Below, piece by piece: positions 1 through 5,697 of a stretch of 7,966 nt of DNA. How positions within the stretch are numbered: position 1 is the first letter of the stretch; each line of letters opens with the position of its first letter. The position numbers were made by a program, and so were the translations under genes. The notes below the pieces were generated by a model that saw nothing but the letters and a program-made list of their open reading frames with translations, searched no databases and had not been told where the DNA came from. The DNA is from Thermodesulfobacteriota bacterium (GTDB lineage Bacteria > Desulfobacterota > Desulfocorpusculales > Desulfocorpusculum): NCBI GenBank assembly GCA_028275295.1, contig JAPWUY010000069.1, positions 1 to 7,966 on the forward strand, in the 5' to 3' direction.

Positions 1-29
1 GGTCGCGAGAGCAAGGACTTGAACTTCAA
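1..29 (-). CDS. Start of an unidentified gene downstream of lpxB (partial)
   Basis: Only the first nine codons are inside the window. A TTG at 27-29 shares bases with the lpxB stop TGA at 26-28 (a TTGA overlap), and a strong GGAGG lies at 36-40 on the minus strand with six bases before the TTG. The readable peptide is MKFKSLLSR, basic and then mildly hydrophobic, as expected at the start of a membrane protein. In many genomes lpxB is followed by msbA or another lipid A/LPS gene, but the nine residues do not allow identification. The start call rests on the ribosome binding site and the coupled overlap, a style seen at other junctions in this cluster. Confidence 0.5.
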
Positions 30-1213
30 GCTCCACCTCCTGGAGAAGGCATTGGAGAGTGACGATTGCCATCGATCATCTCCAATGCAGTGATGGCCAC
101 CTTTTCGCTCGCCCTTCCGTCTCCGAGTTTTTCTTTTATCTTTCCCATGGCGGCCCTCATGCTCTCTCTTTTCTCTCGAGAGCCGAGAAGTTCCATAAGC
201 CCTTGAGCGAGTCTTCCTGCCTGAAGGTCATTCTGGATGATCTCAGGGACGATCTTCTCGCCTGCAAGGATATTGACGAGGGAGATGTTCCTCACTCTTA
301 CCAAGCGCTTTGCCACCTGATAATTGAACCAGGATGTCCTGTATACCACAATCATTGGGACCTCGAAGAGGGCAGCCTCCAAACTCACAGTCCCCGATGC
401 CACAGAGGCGACATCCGATGCCGCAAGGACGAACTGAGCCATGCCCGAACGGACCATGGCCCTAGGGCACCTCTCCCCGACCATGCTCCTGACCCAAGGT
501 TCGTCGGCATTGGGAGAGAGAGCCACAACGGGCTTCACCTCCGGATAATGGTTCAGGACCAAATTTGCGGCATCCAGCATGACTGGGAGCATCCTCCTCA
601 CCTCCTGGATCCGACTTCCTGGGAAAAGCCCCAGAACACTTCCAGGTTCACTGAGACCCAGGACTCTTTTCGCCTCTTCCCTTTCCATCTTGAGGTCAGT
701 CTCCTCCAGAAGGGGATGACCCACGAATTGGGCCTTCACTCCTCCTTTCCTGAAAAACTCCTCCTCGAAAGGCAGGATAACTGCCAGATGGTCAACCACT
801 TTCGCCATCATGTTCACCCTCTTGGGCCTCCATGCCCAGGCTTGGGGTGCTATGTAGTAAAGGACCTTTATCCCCTTTCTCTTGAGGCTTTTCGCTAGCC
901 GAAGATTGAAATCAGGAAAGTCCACGAGGATTGCTAAGCGAGGTGGGGTCTCACCCACCCGTTCGAGGAGCTTTCTTCTCGCGGAGAGAATGGCCCTGAT
1001 CTTTCCCAGGACCTCGGAGATCCCCATGACAGTGACCTTGGAGATCTCCTCCAGGAGTTCCACCCCGGCCTCTCTCATGAAGGGCCCCCCCATGCCCCAC
1101 AGTTGGACCTCTGGTCGCATCCGTCTCAGGGCCCTGGCCACCTCTGCTGCATGTCGGTCTCCCGAAGGCTCACCTGCGACCATCATGACCCCTTGGGCGG
1201 CTGACTCCCTCAT
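26..1213 (-). CDS. lpxB: Lipid-A-disaccharide synthase LpxB
   Basis: A GT-B fold, family 19 glycosyltransferase of 395 residues that condenses UDP-2,3-diacylglucosamine with 2,3-diacylglucosamine-1-phosphate (lipid X) to give the beta-1,6 disaccharide of lipid A, at the inner face of the inner membrane. Visible family motifs: GEPSGD (residues 14-19; GEASGD in E. coli), DFPDFN (98-103), whose first Asp matches the catalytic Asp98 of E. coli LpxB by my alignment, PQAWAWRPKRV (123-133), GHP (165-167), the donor-binding PGSR (198-201), and ASGTVSLEAAL near 272-282. Length is normal for the family (about 380-395). The ATG at 1211-1213 overlaps the stop of the upstream oxidoreductase as ATGA, and GAGGAAGG immediately precedes it, so translation is probably coupled. 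The product uses lipid X made by LpxI from the same cluster. Confidence 0.97.
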   Translation of the reverse strand: MRESAAQGVMMVAGEPSGDRHAAEVARALRRMRPEVQLWGMGGPFMREAGVELLEEISKVTVMGISEVLGKIRAILSARRKLLERVGETPPRLAILVDFPDFNLRLAKSLKRKGIKVLYYIAPQAWAWRPKRVNMMAKVVDHLAVILPFEEEFFRKGGVKAQFVGHPLLEETDLKMEREEAKRVLGLSEPGSVLGLFPGSRIQEVRRMLPVMLDAANLVLNHYPEVKPVVALSPNADEPWVRSMVGERCPRAMVRSGMAQFVLAASDVASVASGTVSLEAALFEVPMIVVYRTSWFNYQVAKRLVRVRNISLVNILAGEKIVPEIIQNDLQAGRLAQGLMELLGSREKRESMRAAMGKIKEKLGDGRASEKVAITALEMIDGNRHSPMPSPGGGA

Positions 1214-2199
1214 CCTTCCTCTTCACAGGGTGCAAGGAGCCTCTTCAGCTCCTCTGGAAAATTTTTCTCCACGTTTTCCCTTATGGCCAAGGCTACCCTC
1301 AATGAGGAGAGTCCCGTTTCTCCGTCCACAACTGGTTTCTTTCCCTCGATGACAGCATCGAGGAATGACTTCACTTCCTCCAGGAGAGCATCCCCTTTTG
1401 GGACCTCGATGGTCTGCCCGATGATGCTTGGGAAGGCTTTCCCTCCTTCCTTTTTGACCCTCATGAACCATTGAATCTCCCCCTTGAGGCAATCGGCCGA
1501 GAGGTAGAGATCTGGCTGAAAGACCCTTATCTTTCTGAAACTTTTTGAGGAGACTCTGCTCGCTGTGAGATTAGCTACCTTTCCTTTGGGGAACTTTAGC
1601 CTCGCATTCACCATGTCGAAAGTGGAGGTCATTACCGGAACACCCACTGCTTCCAAATCCTCTGGTGGTCCCTGGAAAATGTCCATGACAAGATCGATGT
1701 CGTGAATCATTACATCGAGTATCACGTCCACGTCGCTTCCGCGGCCTGGGTAAGGGCTTATCCTCTCGCATTCTGCGAAGAGCGGCTCCGAAATTCTCTT
1801 CCTCAGCTCTCGGATCGTGCTATTGAACCTCTCCACATGACCCACCTGGAGCACCGTCCCTTTGGACCTGGACAGTTCCACGAGCTCCTCTCCCTCTTCA
1901 AGGGTAGCAGCGAGGGGCTTCTCCACCAGGACATGCACACCAGCTTCCATGAGCACCTTGGCCACCTGGTAGTGCTGGGTAGTGGGAACAGCGACAGTGG
2001 CTATGTCGACGATCCCCACTAGTTGCCCAGCATCTCTCAGGGGGCGAGCCCTCACCTCTGACGCCAATGACCGGGCGCGCTCTTCCTCTATATCCACAAC
2101 TGCCACTAGCTCGACTTCCGGCAGTTGCGTGTACTTGAGGGCATGAAATCTACCAAGGTATCCAGCCCCTATGACAGCTGCTCTCACCCTATGGTTCAT
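1210..2199 (-). CDS. Gfo/Idh/MocA-family NAD(P)-dependent oxidoreductase (possible GnnA-like)
   Basis: From the ATG at 2197-2199 the protein has 329 residues. It has an N-terminal Rossmann domain with GAGYLG (11-16), an acidic D36 at the end of beta-2 favouring NAD(H), the family's EKP motif with its catalytic-type lysine (93-95), GHVERFN (120-126), and a C-terminal alpha/beta domain with DVMIHDIDL (162-170), where D162 and H166 fit the usual active-site Asp/His of the family. The frame stays open to a TTG at 2241, but the ATG sits right before the Rossmann strand and has TAGGAG just upstream, so I prefer it; the Shine-Dalgarno spacing is short. It overlaps the end of lpxI by 11 bp and shares ATGA with lpxB, so it is firmly embedded in the lipid A cluster. 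In Acidithiobacillus ferrooxidans, GnnA (same superfamily) and the aminotransferase GnnB, encoded between lpxA and lpxB, turn UDP-GlcNAc into UDP-GlcNAc3N. A GnnA role here is inferred from position; no GnnB is visible. Confidence 0.88.
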   Translation of the reverse strand: MNHRVRAAVIGAGYLGRFHALKYTQLPEVELVAVVDIEEERARSLASEVRARPLRDAGQLVGIVDIATVAVPTTQHYQVAKVLMEAGVHVLVEKPLAATLEEGEELVELSRSKGTVLQVGHVERFNSTIRELRKRISEPLFAECERISPYPGRGSDVDVILDVMIHDIDLVMDIFQGPPEDLEAVGVPVMTSTFDMVNARLKFPKGKVANLTASRVSSKSFRKIRVFQPDLYLSADCLKGEIQWFMRVKKEGGKAFPSIIGQTIEVPKGDALLEEVKSFLDAVIEGKKPVVDGETGLSSLRVALAIRENVEKNFPEELKRLLAPCEEEG

Positions 2200-3007
2200 G
2201 ACTCCTACGCCACCCCAGGAGGACCATTCCCCATCTGTCAATTGCGTCTTTCACTTCCGCAGGTTCCACGATGATCGTTCGGTGGGCCTCTAGGGCTAAT
2301 ACCGTGGCTCCATTCTCCCTCATGACGTTCACAGTCTTTGGGCCCACAACTGGAACATCGAATCGCATGTCTTGCCCCGGCTTGCTCCCCTTCACAACTA
2401 CAGCCCCACTTCCCCCTAGGGCACCTCCCCTTCTTATGGCCTCATCAGTCCCCTCTATGGCCTCGACGGCCAATATAACCCCTTCCTTGACAACCACTGT
2501 CTGGCCTATGTCGAGGGATCCCACTCGGTCCAATACTCGGATTCCCAAGGTTATGTCAGCGCGCTCTCTCTCCCCAGGCGATCTCCTGGATAGGATTCCC
2601 TCTGGACAAAGCCACCTTGCCAACACTCGAGCGGAGCTCACCACCTTTATCCCTTCCTCCTCCAACTCCGAGGCCAAGGCCCCAAGAAGAGTGTCATCTC
2701 CCCTCGGCCCGAGTCTTTCGAGGAGCTTCAGGGCCCTCTCGTCCAGCCTCATGTTCTTGAGGACCTTCTTTTTGTCCACCCCTCCCAGAAACAGGGCGCA
2801 GCCGACCCCCCTCGATTTTATGAACCTAAGGAGTCTTTCCAGTTCTCCCACATGGATCCACTCTATGTCCTGGACTTCCTCTTCTAATCTCGGGTCTGTC
2901 TCGCCAAGATGGGCTATGGCTACGATCCTTTTCCCAGCCTTTTTCGCCTCCCTCGCGAAAACGAGAGGGAGGGGCCCATTTCCCGCAATCAGGGCAACTG
3001 AATCCAT
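2189..3007 (-). CDS. lpxI: UDP-2,3-diacylglucosamine pyrophosphatase LpxI
   Basis: LpxI (DUF1009 family) hydrolyses UDP-2,3-diacylglucosamine to lipid X and UMP at the inner membrane. It is the non-homologous replacement for LpxH, first shown in Caulobacter, where lpxI also lies between lpxA and lpxB. With the ATG at 3005-3007 the protein has 272 residues, a normal length. Recognisable parts: the N-terminal ALIAGNGPLPLVFA (5-18), RGDDTLLGALA (102-112), DIGQTVVVKEGVILAVEAIE (166-185) followed by GTDEAI, and KPGQDMRFDVPVVG, where D218 aligns from memory with the catalytic Asp225 of Caulobacter LpxI. Start choice: 3007 fits the short N-terminus of homologues and has GGAG three bases upstream. 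An ATG at 3025 has a stronger GGGGGAG at ten bases and is a real alternative; the ATG at 3049 is less likely. It is followed by the oxidoreductase with an 11-bp overlap and separated from lpxA by the repeat-bearing gap. Confidence 0.95.
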   Translation of the reverse strand: MDSVALIAGNGPLPLVFAREAKKAGKRIVAIAHLGETDPRLEEEVQDIEWIHVGELERLLRFIKSRGVGCALFLGGVDKKKVLKNMRLDERALKLLERLGPRGDDTLLGALASELEEEGIKVVSSARVLARWLCPEGILSRRSPGERERADITLGIRVLDRVGSLDIGQTVVVKEGVILAVEAIEGTDEAIRRGGALGGSGAVVVKGSKPGQDMRFDVPVVGPKTVNVMRENGATVLALEAHRTIIVEPAEVKDAIDRWGMVLLGWRRSHEP

Positions 3008-3209
3008 TTTCTCCAACTCATCCATCGGTTCCAATCTCCCCCACGGCATGGTTCAAGAAACGGAGTTTCCATGGCCAAGGAGTCTATCATGTTTCCGTCT
3101 TCTCGATCCTCCGTGTCTCGGCCCCCTAGAGGCTATCCCATCCTTTGCCCGTGAGAGGATTCCCGAGCCAAAAGCCCTCTCATCCTCAAAACCCATAGGA
3201 GGCGGTACC

Positions 3210-3278
3210 ATGAGACCAATTTTTGTGACCCAAAGACAAGTCCTTTCTAGCCGGTACCTTTCCTCTCTGCCAATTTGA
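3210..3278 (+). CDS. Possible 22-codon small ORF opposite the operon
   Basis: A perfect AGGAGG (3197-3202) lies seven bases before an ATG (3210-3212), opening 22 codons closed by TGA at 3276-3278. The peptide starts MRPIFVTQRQ and ends SRYLSSLPI; it has no motif or membrane segment. It runs against the operon in a stretch with no other gene. One excellent ribosome binding site can arise by chance, no clear promoter is seen, and no homology can be judged, so this is a weak call kept only because the start signal is unusually good. Confidence 0.15.
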   Translation: MRPIFVTQRQVLSSRYLSSLPI

Positions 3279-3402
3279 TCCAGCCTTTCCAGGTTCGCAA
3301 CTGCCCTTGCGGGTAGATGGCCTTTTTTCCTGGCCTTTCCCGAGGGGAATATACATTTTCGTCTCAGGCGTCTTGGGGCTTTCAAGATCCGATGGCTTTG
3401 AA

Positions 3403-3433
3403 CATATAGACCACACCGTCATGGGCATGTCAA
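3403..3433 (-). promoter_or_regulatory. Candidate sigma-70-type promoter for lpxI-oxidoreductase-lpxB
   Basis: On the minus strand a perfect -35 hexamer TTGACA (3428-3433) is followed after 19 bases by TATATG (3403-3408), which keeps TATA of the -10 consensus. The spacing is two bases above the optimum and the -10 is imperfect. If used, transcription would start near 3395 and give a leader of nearly 400 nt before lpxI. A promoter near here is plausible because the palindrome array separates lpxI from lpxA, but chance matches of this quality are common. Confidence 0.25.
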
Positions 3434-3675
3434 CACCAACGTCCCAAGGGTCTCTCGTACAACTTGAGAAAAGGAGGCAGCCCACGAAGGGGTCCATCAT
3501 TGAAAAGGGGGTCCCTTGCTCGTATCTGAGCTCTCGGGGTGTCTCGGGTAGAAAGAGGAGAATGGGAAAAAGAGAAAGACCAGATGGGCCTGCACTCAAA
3601 AGAAGGACTACGGGTCCTGGAGCGAAGGGAAGGGTTTCCCATGCCCCAAGAGGCACCTGCGAGGGAGGTTTTTAT

Positions 3676-3809
3676 CGGAGGATGCGCTCTGCGCGTCCTG
3701 AGCAGTAAAGCCATAGGCGATCGGAGATCTTTGATTACTGGCAAGAGGTGGGGCCGGGGGCCAGTGACCTATCTGGGAGGTGCCCGGATCAACTCCAATG
3801 CCGTCCTTA
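3676..3809. repeat. Array unit 0 (left-end half unit)
   Basis: Holds only the plus-oriented palindrome (3676-3700), a variant one base shorter at the foot, with stem GGATGCGC-TCT-GCGCGTCC including a T·G wobble. The following linker has the array's normal length (about 110 bp) but a sequence unlike other linkers. The expected minus-oriented partner near 3582 is absent or decayed beyond recognition; only GGGCCTGC near 3586 recalls it. This marks the left border of the array. Confidence 0.7.
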
Positions 3810-4034
3810 CGGGCGTGCGGAGCCCGCCCCTCCGCTGGGGGACTAGCCCAGCATGGATGGCCGTGCGGGGAAAACTCCGAAGATGACGCCGAGGGAGTCT
3901 TCTCGGAGGGGCGCGGTCTCCGCGCCCGCATAGCACGGCCGTACGCAAGCCGAGGCATAACACAATCATTGGGGGCAATCGAACGCCCGGGGGCCTAGCG
4001 GGGCGATCCCTCGCTCCAAGCGAAGCCTCATTTG
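3810..4034. repeat. Array unit 1 (225 bp)
   Basis: The minus-oriented palindrome is at 3810-3834 and the plus-oriented one at 3904-3928, the latter with a perfect 8-bp stem GGGCGCGG-TCT-CCGCGCCC. Its short linker, with GCATGGATGGCC and ACTCCGAAGATGACGCC, is nearly the same as that of unit 5, although three other units lie between them. The long linker (3929-4034) begins like those of units 2 and 3 (GGCCGTACGCA) and then diverges. Confidence 0.8.
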
Positions 4035-4262
4035 CGGGCGTGCGGAGCCCGCCCCTCCGCTGGGAGGCTGACCCCAACGCGGCTTGGCTAGCGGGGAAAG
4101 GCCCCGGGAAGGCGCGAAGGCGGTTTTCTCGGAGGGACGCACTCCGTGCGTCCGCGTGGTATGGCCGTACGCATGCCAAGGCATTTCATTTCCACCCGAT
4201 GATGAGGCTAAAGGCCCGTGGCCTCCCGGGCACACCCTTCGGTCAAGCCAATACCTTCCTTC
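4035..4262. repeat. Array unit 2 (228 bp)
   Basis: The minus palindrome is at 4035-4059 and the plus palindrome at 4130-4154 with a perfect stem GGACGCAC-TCC-GTGCGTCC. The right half of the short linker plus the plus palindrome match unit 4 almost base for base, while the long linker (4155-4262) matches unit 3 with roughly ten differences in 108 bp by eye. That long linker has its own small inverted repeats: ATGCC-AA-GGCAT, and GGCCTC near 4220 whose partner GAGGCT near 4205 pairs less perfectly than in unit 3. Confidence 0.82.
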
Positions 4263-4488
4263 CGGGCGTGCAGAGCCCGCCCCTCCGCGGGGGCTAGGCC
4301 AAGGACAGATGGCCTTGCGGGGAATATCCAGAGACGACGCGGAGGGCGATTTTCTCGGAGGGGCGCGGTCTCCGCGTCCGCACGGTACGGCCGTACGAAT
4401 GCCGAGGCATTTCATTTCCACCCGATGATGAGGCCAAAGGCCCGTGGCCTCCCGGCCACACCCCTCGGTCAAGCCAATACCTTCCTCA
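4263..4488. repeat. Array unit 3 (226 bp)
   Basis: The minus palindrome (4263-4287) carries the only substitution among the five minus copies, and it falls in the loop (TCC to TCT in its own orientation). The plus palindrome (4356-4380) is of the unit 1 type with one stem base changed to give a G·T wobble. The long linker contains a perfect GTACGGCCGTAC palindrome, ATGCC-GA-GGCAT, and GAGGCC/GGCCTC arms around a 10-base loop. Confidence 0.82.
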
Positions 4489-4717
4489 CGGGCGTGCGGA
4501 GCCCGCCCCTCCGCGGGGGTGGGCTATGCAAGCTAGAACGGCCTTGCGGAGGAAGGCCCGGGGATGGCGCGAAGGCGGTTTTCTCGGAGGGACGCACTCC
4601 GTGCGTCCGAAAATACGGGCCGGGAGCAAACCAGGGCATGTCACCGTCACGGACGGATTGGCGATAGGGTGGTGGCCAAAAAGGAGCAAGGTTTGGATTG
4701 GCGCGATGTCTTCCTTG
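4489..4717. repeat. Array unit 4 (229 bp)
   Basis: The minus palindrome (4489-4513) is identical to those of units 1, 2 and 5. The plus palindrome (4585-4609) and about 20 bases before it match unit 2. The long linker (4610-4717) keeps the 108-bp length seen in units 2 and 3 but has a largely unrelated sequence, so length is conserved where sequence is not. Confidence 0.82.
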
Positions 4718-4835
4718 CGGGCGTGCGGAGCCCGCCCCTCCGCGGGGGGCAAGCCCAGCATGGATGGCCCTGCGGGGGAAACTCCGAAGATGACGCCCGG
4801 GCAGTTTTTCCGGAGGGGTTTGCAGTCCGTATATT
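4718..4835. repeat. Array unit 5 (right-end, decayed)
   Basis: An intact minus palindrome (4718-4742) and a unit 1-like short linker are followed by a decayed plus palindrome near 4811-4835. There the foot CGGAGG survives but the two arms no longer pair. The array ends here, about 60 bp before the lpxA stop codon. As with unit 0, the border unit is the degenerate one. Confidence 0.7.
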
Positions 4836-4867
4836 GTTCCTCGGCTTTTCCATTTTGGGGCCCAGGA

Positions 4868-4888
4868 CTTAGGCTTCTCGTGCCTTAG
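4868..4888 (-). terminator. Weak hairpin just after lpxA (possible 3' end structure)
   Basis: Arms CTTAGGC and GCCTTAG (one mismatch, seven-base loop) lie six bases past the lpxA stop. There is no T-run after the hairpin on the minus strand, so it does not look like an intrinsic terminator; it might protect a 3' end or mean nothing. Confidence 0.15.
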
Positions 4889-4893
4889 AAGAC

Positions 4894-5670
4894 CTATCTG
4901 CAAATTCCCCTTTTGGATCCCCGGACAAAATTCAGGAGGGTCTCTATCTCCTCGAAGTGCGAGAGTTGTTCCCTCACGCTCTCTACAGCCTGAGCGAGCA
5001 CGAGATTGGATCTGAAGAGGATCCTATATGCCTTTCTCAGGGCCTGAATGGTCTCTTGGGGGAAACCGTGTCTTTTCAGCCCGACCACATTTAGACCGTA
5101 GAGCCTGGCCCTGTTTCCAGAAACCAAACTGTAAGGAGGCACATCCTGGGCCACCCCAGAGAAGCCTCCTATCATCGCATACGCGCCCACCCTCACATAC
5201 TGATGTATTGCAACCAGTCCCCCGACAATGGCATAGTCCTGGATCTCTATGTGGCCCGCCAAAGTAGCGGCATTGGCCAGGATGACATGGTTTCCTATGT
5301 AGCAATCATGGGCCACATGGCAGTATGCCATGAAGAGATTGTCGGAACCGATTACCGTCTTACCCCCTCCCTGGCGCGTTCCCCTGTGGATTGTGCAGAA
5401 TTCACGAAAAATGTTCCTGGGTCCTATGATCAGCTCCGTCTCTTCTCCCCGGTACTTGAGGTCCTGAGGATCTCCCCCTATCACCGCGAATGGATATATC
5501 CGGCATCCCTCCCCAATGGTCGTCCATCCTTCGACCCTCGCGTGGTCGCCCACTTTAGTTCCAGCCCCTATTTTCACGTTCTTGCCAACGAAGCTGTAAG
5601 CACCGACTTCGACATCGGCATCCAGCTGGGCCCCCTCTTCCACTATTGCGGTAGGATGTATCCTGGGCAA
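4894..5670 (-). CDS. lpxA: Acyl-ACP--UDP-N-acetylglucosamine O-acyltransferase LpxA
   Basis: First enzyme of lipid A synthesis, a cytoplasmic trimer that moves a 3-hydroxyacyl chain from ACP to position 3 of UDP-GlcNAc. The 258 residues are close to E. coli LpxA (262), with left-handed beta-helix hexapeptide repeats from about 5 to 185 and the helical C-terminal domain from about 190. Key parts: HPTAIVEEGA (5-14), QDLKY (69-73), TIHRGTRQGGG (93-103), and CHVAHDC with H121 equivalent to catalytic His125. G169 matches Gly173, the hydrocarbon-ruler residue, which in E. coli permits a C14 chain. NVVGLKR (194-200) has V196 where E. coli has Glu200. The start is TTG (5668-5670) supported by GGGGAG five bases upstream; no ATG lies near. 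The gene follows fabZ after 27 bp. A repeat array rather than lpxI or lpxB comes next. Confidence 0.97.
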   Translation of the reverse strand: MPRIHPTAIVEEGAQLDADVEVGAYSFVGKNVKIGAGTKVGDHARVEGWTTIGEGCRIYPFAVIGGDPQDLKYRGEETELIIGPRNIFREFCTIHRGTRQGGGKTVIGSDNLFMAYCHVAHDCYIGNHVILANAATLAGHIEIQDYAIVGGLVAIHQYVRVGAYAMIGGFSGVAQDVPPYSLVSGNRARLYGLNVVGLKRHGFPQETIQALRKAYRILFRSNLVLAQAVESVREQLSHFEEIETLLNFVRGSKRGICR

Positions 5671-5697
5671 TGTCTCTCCCCTCTGCTTCTTCAGGTC

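Larger units (their letters stand above)
3008..3675. other. Gap upstream of lpxI without a recognisable gene
   Basis: About 670 bp between the lpxI start and the repeat array. Open frames exist on both strands (for example minus 3053-3385, arginine-rich, and minus 3186-3656), but their translations resemble no family I know, they overlap one another and they lack good starts, so I do not call them. It contains a possible minus-strand promoter (3403-3433) and a 22-codon plus-strand ORF with a perfect Shine-Dalgarno (3210-3278). It could be a long leader for lpxI mRNA, decayed coding sequence, or an unrecognised RNA. No tRNA-like folding or T-rich terminator was found by eye. Confidence 0.5.
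3676..4835. repeat. Tandem array of paired inverted palindromes (REP/BIME-like)
   Basis: Six tandem periods of 225-229 bp fill the space between lpxA and lpxI. Each full period has a minus-oriented palindrome (starting at 3810, 4035, 4263, 4489, 4718), a linker of 68-71 bp, a plus-oriented palindrome (starting at 3676, 3904, 4130, 4356, 4585, 4811), and a linker of 106-110 bp. Read in its own orientation, every palindrome is a 25-mer: C, GGAG, an 8-base arm, loop TCC or TCT, the complementary arm, G. Minus copies read GGGCGGGC-TCC-GCACGCCC with one fixed G·A mismatch; plus copies read GGACGCAC-TCC-GTGCGTCC or GGGCGCGG-TCT-CCGCGCCC. Changes at stem positions are compensated. The foot GGAG plus hairpin, in alternating orientation, is the hallmark of REP/BIME elements. 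It is visibly more GC-rich than the flanking genes. ORFs across it exist in many frames and are by-products of the repetition. The REP assignment is inference from structure; no RAYT transposase is in the window. Confidence 0.85.

Noticed and set aside
1..30. tRNA T-arm-like GTTCAAGTCC on the minus strand
   Set aside because: The flanking bases do not form the five-pair T stem, and the rest of a tRNA would lie inside lpxB.
2271..3278. A 335-codon plus-strand ORF opposite lpxI
   Set aside because: Ser/Pro-rich antisense shadow of lpxI, whose protein motifs on the minus strand are clear.
3053..3385. A 110-codon minus-strand ORF just upstream of lpxI
   Set aside because: Arg/Gly-rich composition without any known motif and overlapping other open frames of equal quality; it may be leader or decayed sequence.
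3904..4609. Plus-oriented hairpins as intrinsic terminators
   Set aside because: The T-rich stretch (TTTTCTC) is before the hairpin on the plus strand, and on the minus strand the bases after the hairpin are CTCCGAGAAAA; neither gives a 3' U-tract.
3676..4835. CRISPR array
   Set aside because: The period is about 227 bp with palindromes in alternating orientation, and the linkers are partly repeated rather than unique spacers; no cas genes are present.
3539..4903. Long ORFs of 70-170 codons on both strands through the palindrome array
   Set aside because: They occur in many overlapping frames at once, are Pro/Arg/Gly/Ala-rich, and repeat with the 227-bp period, as expected for GC-rich repeats without stops. 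None has a recognisable domain.
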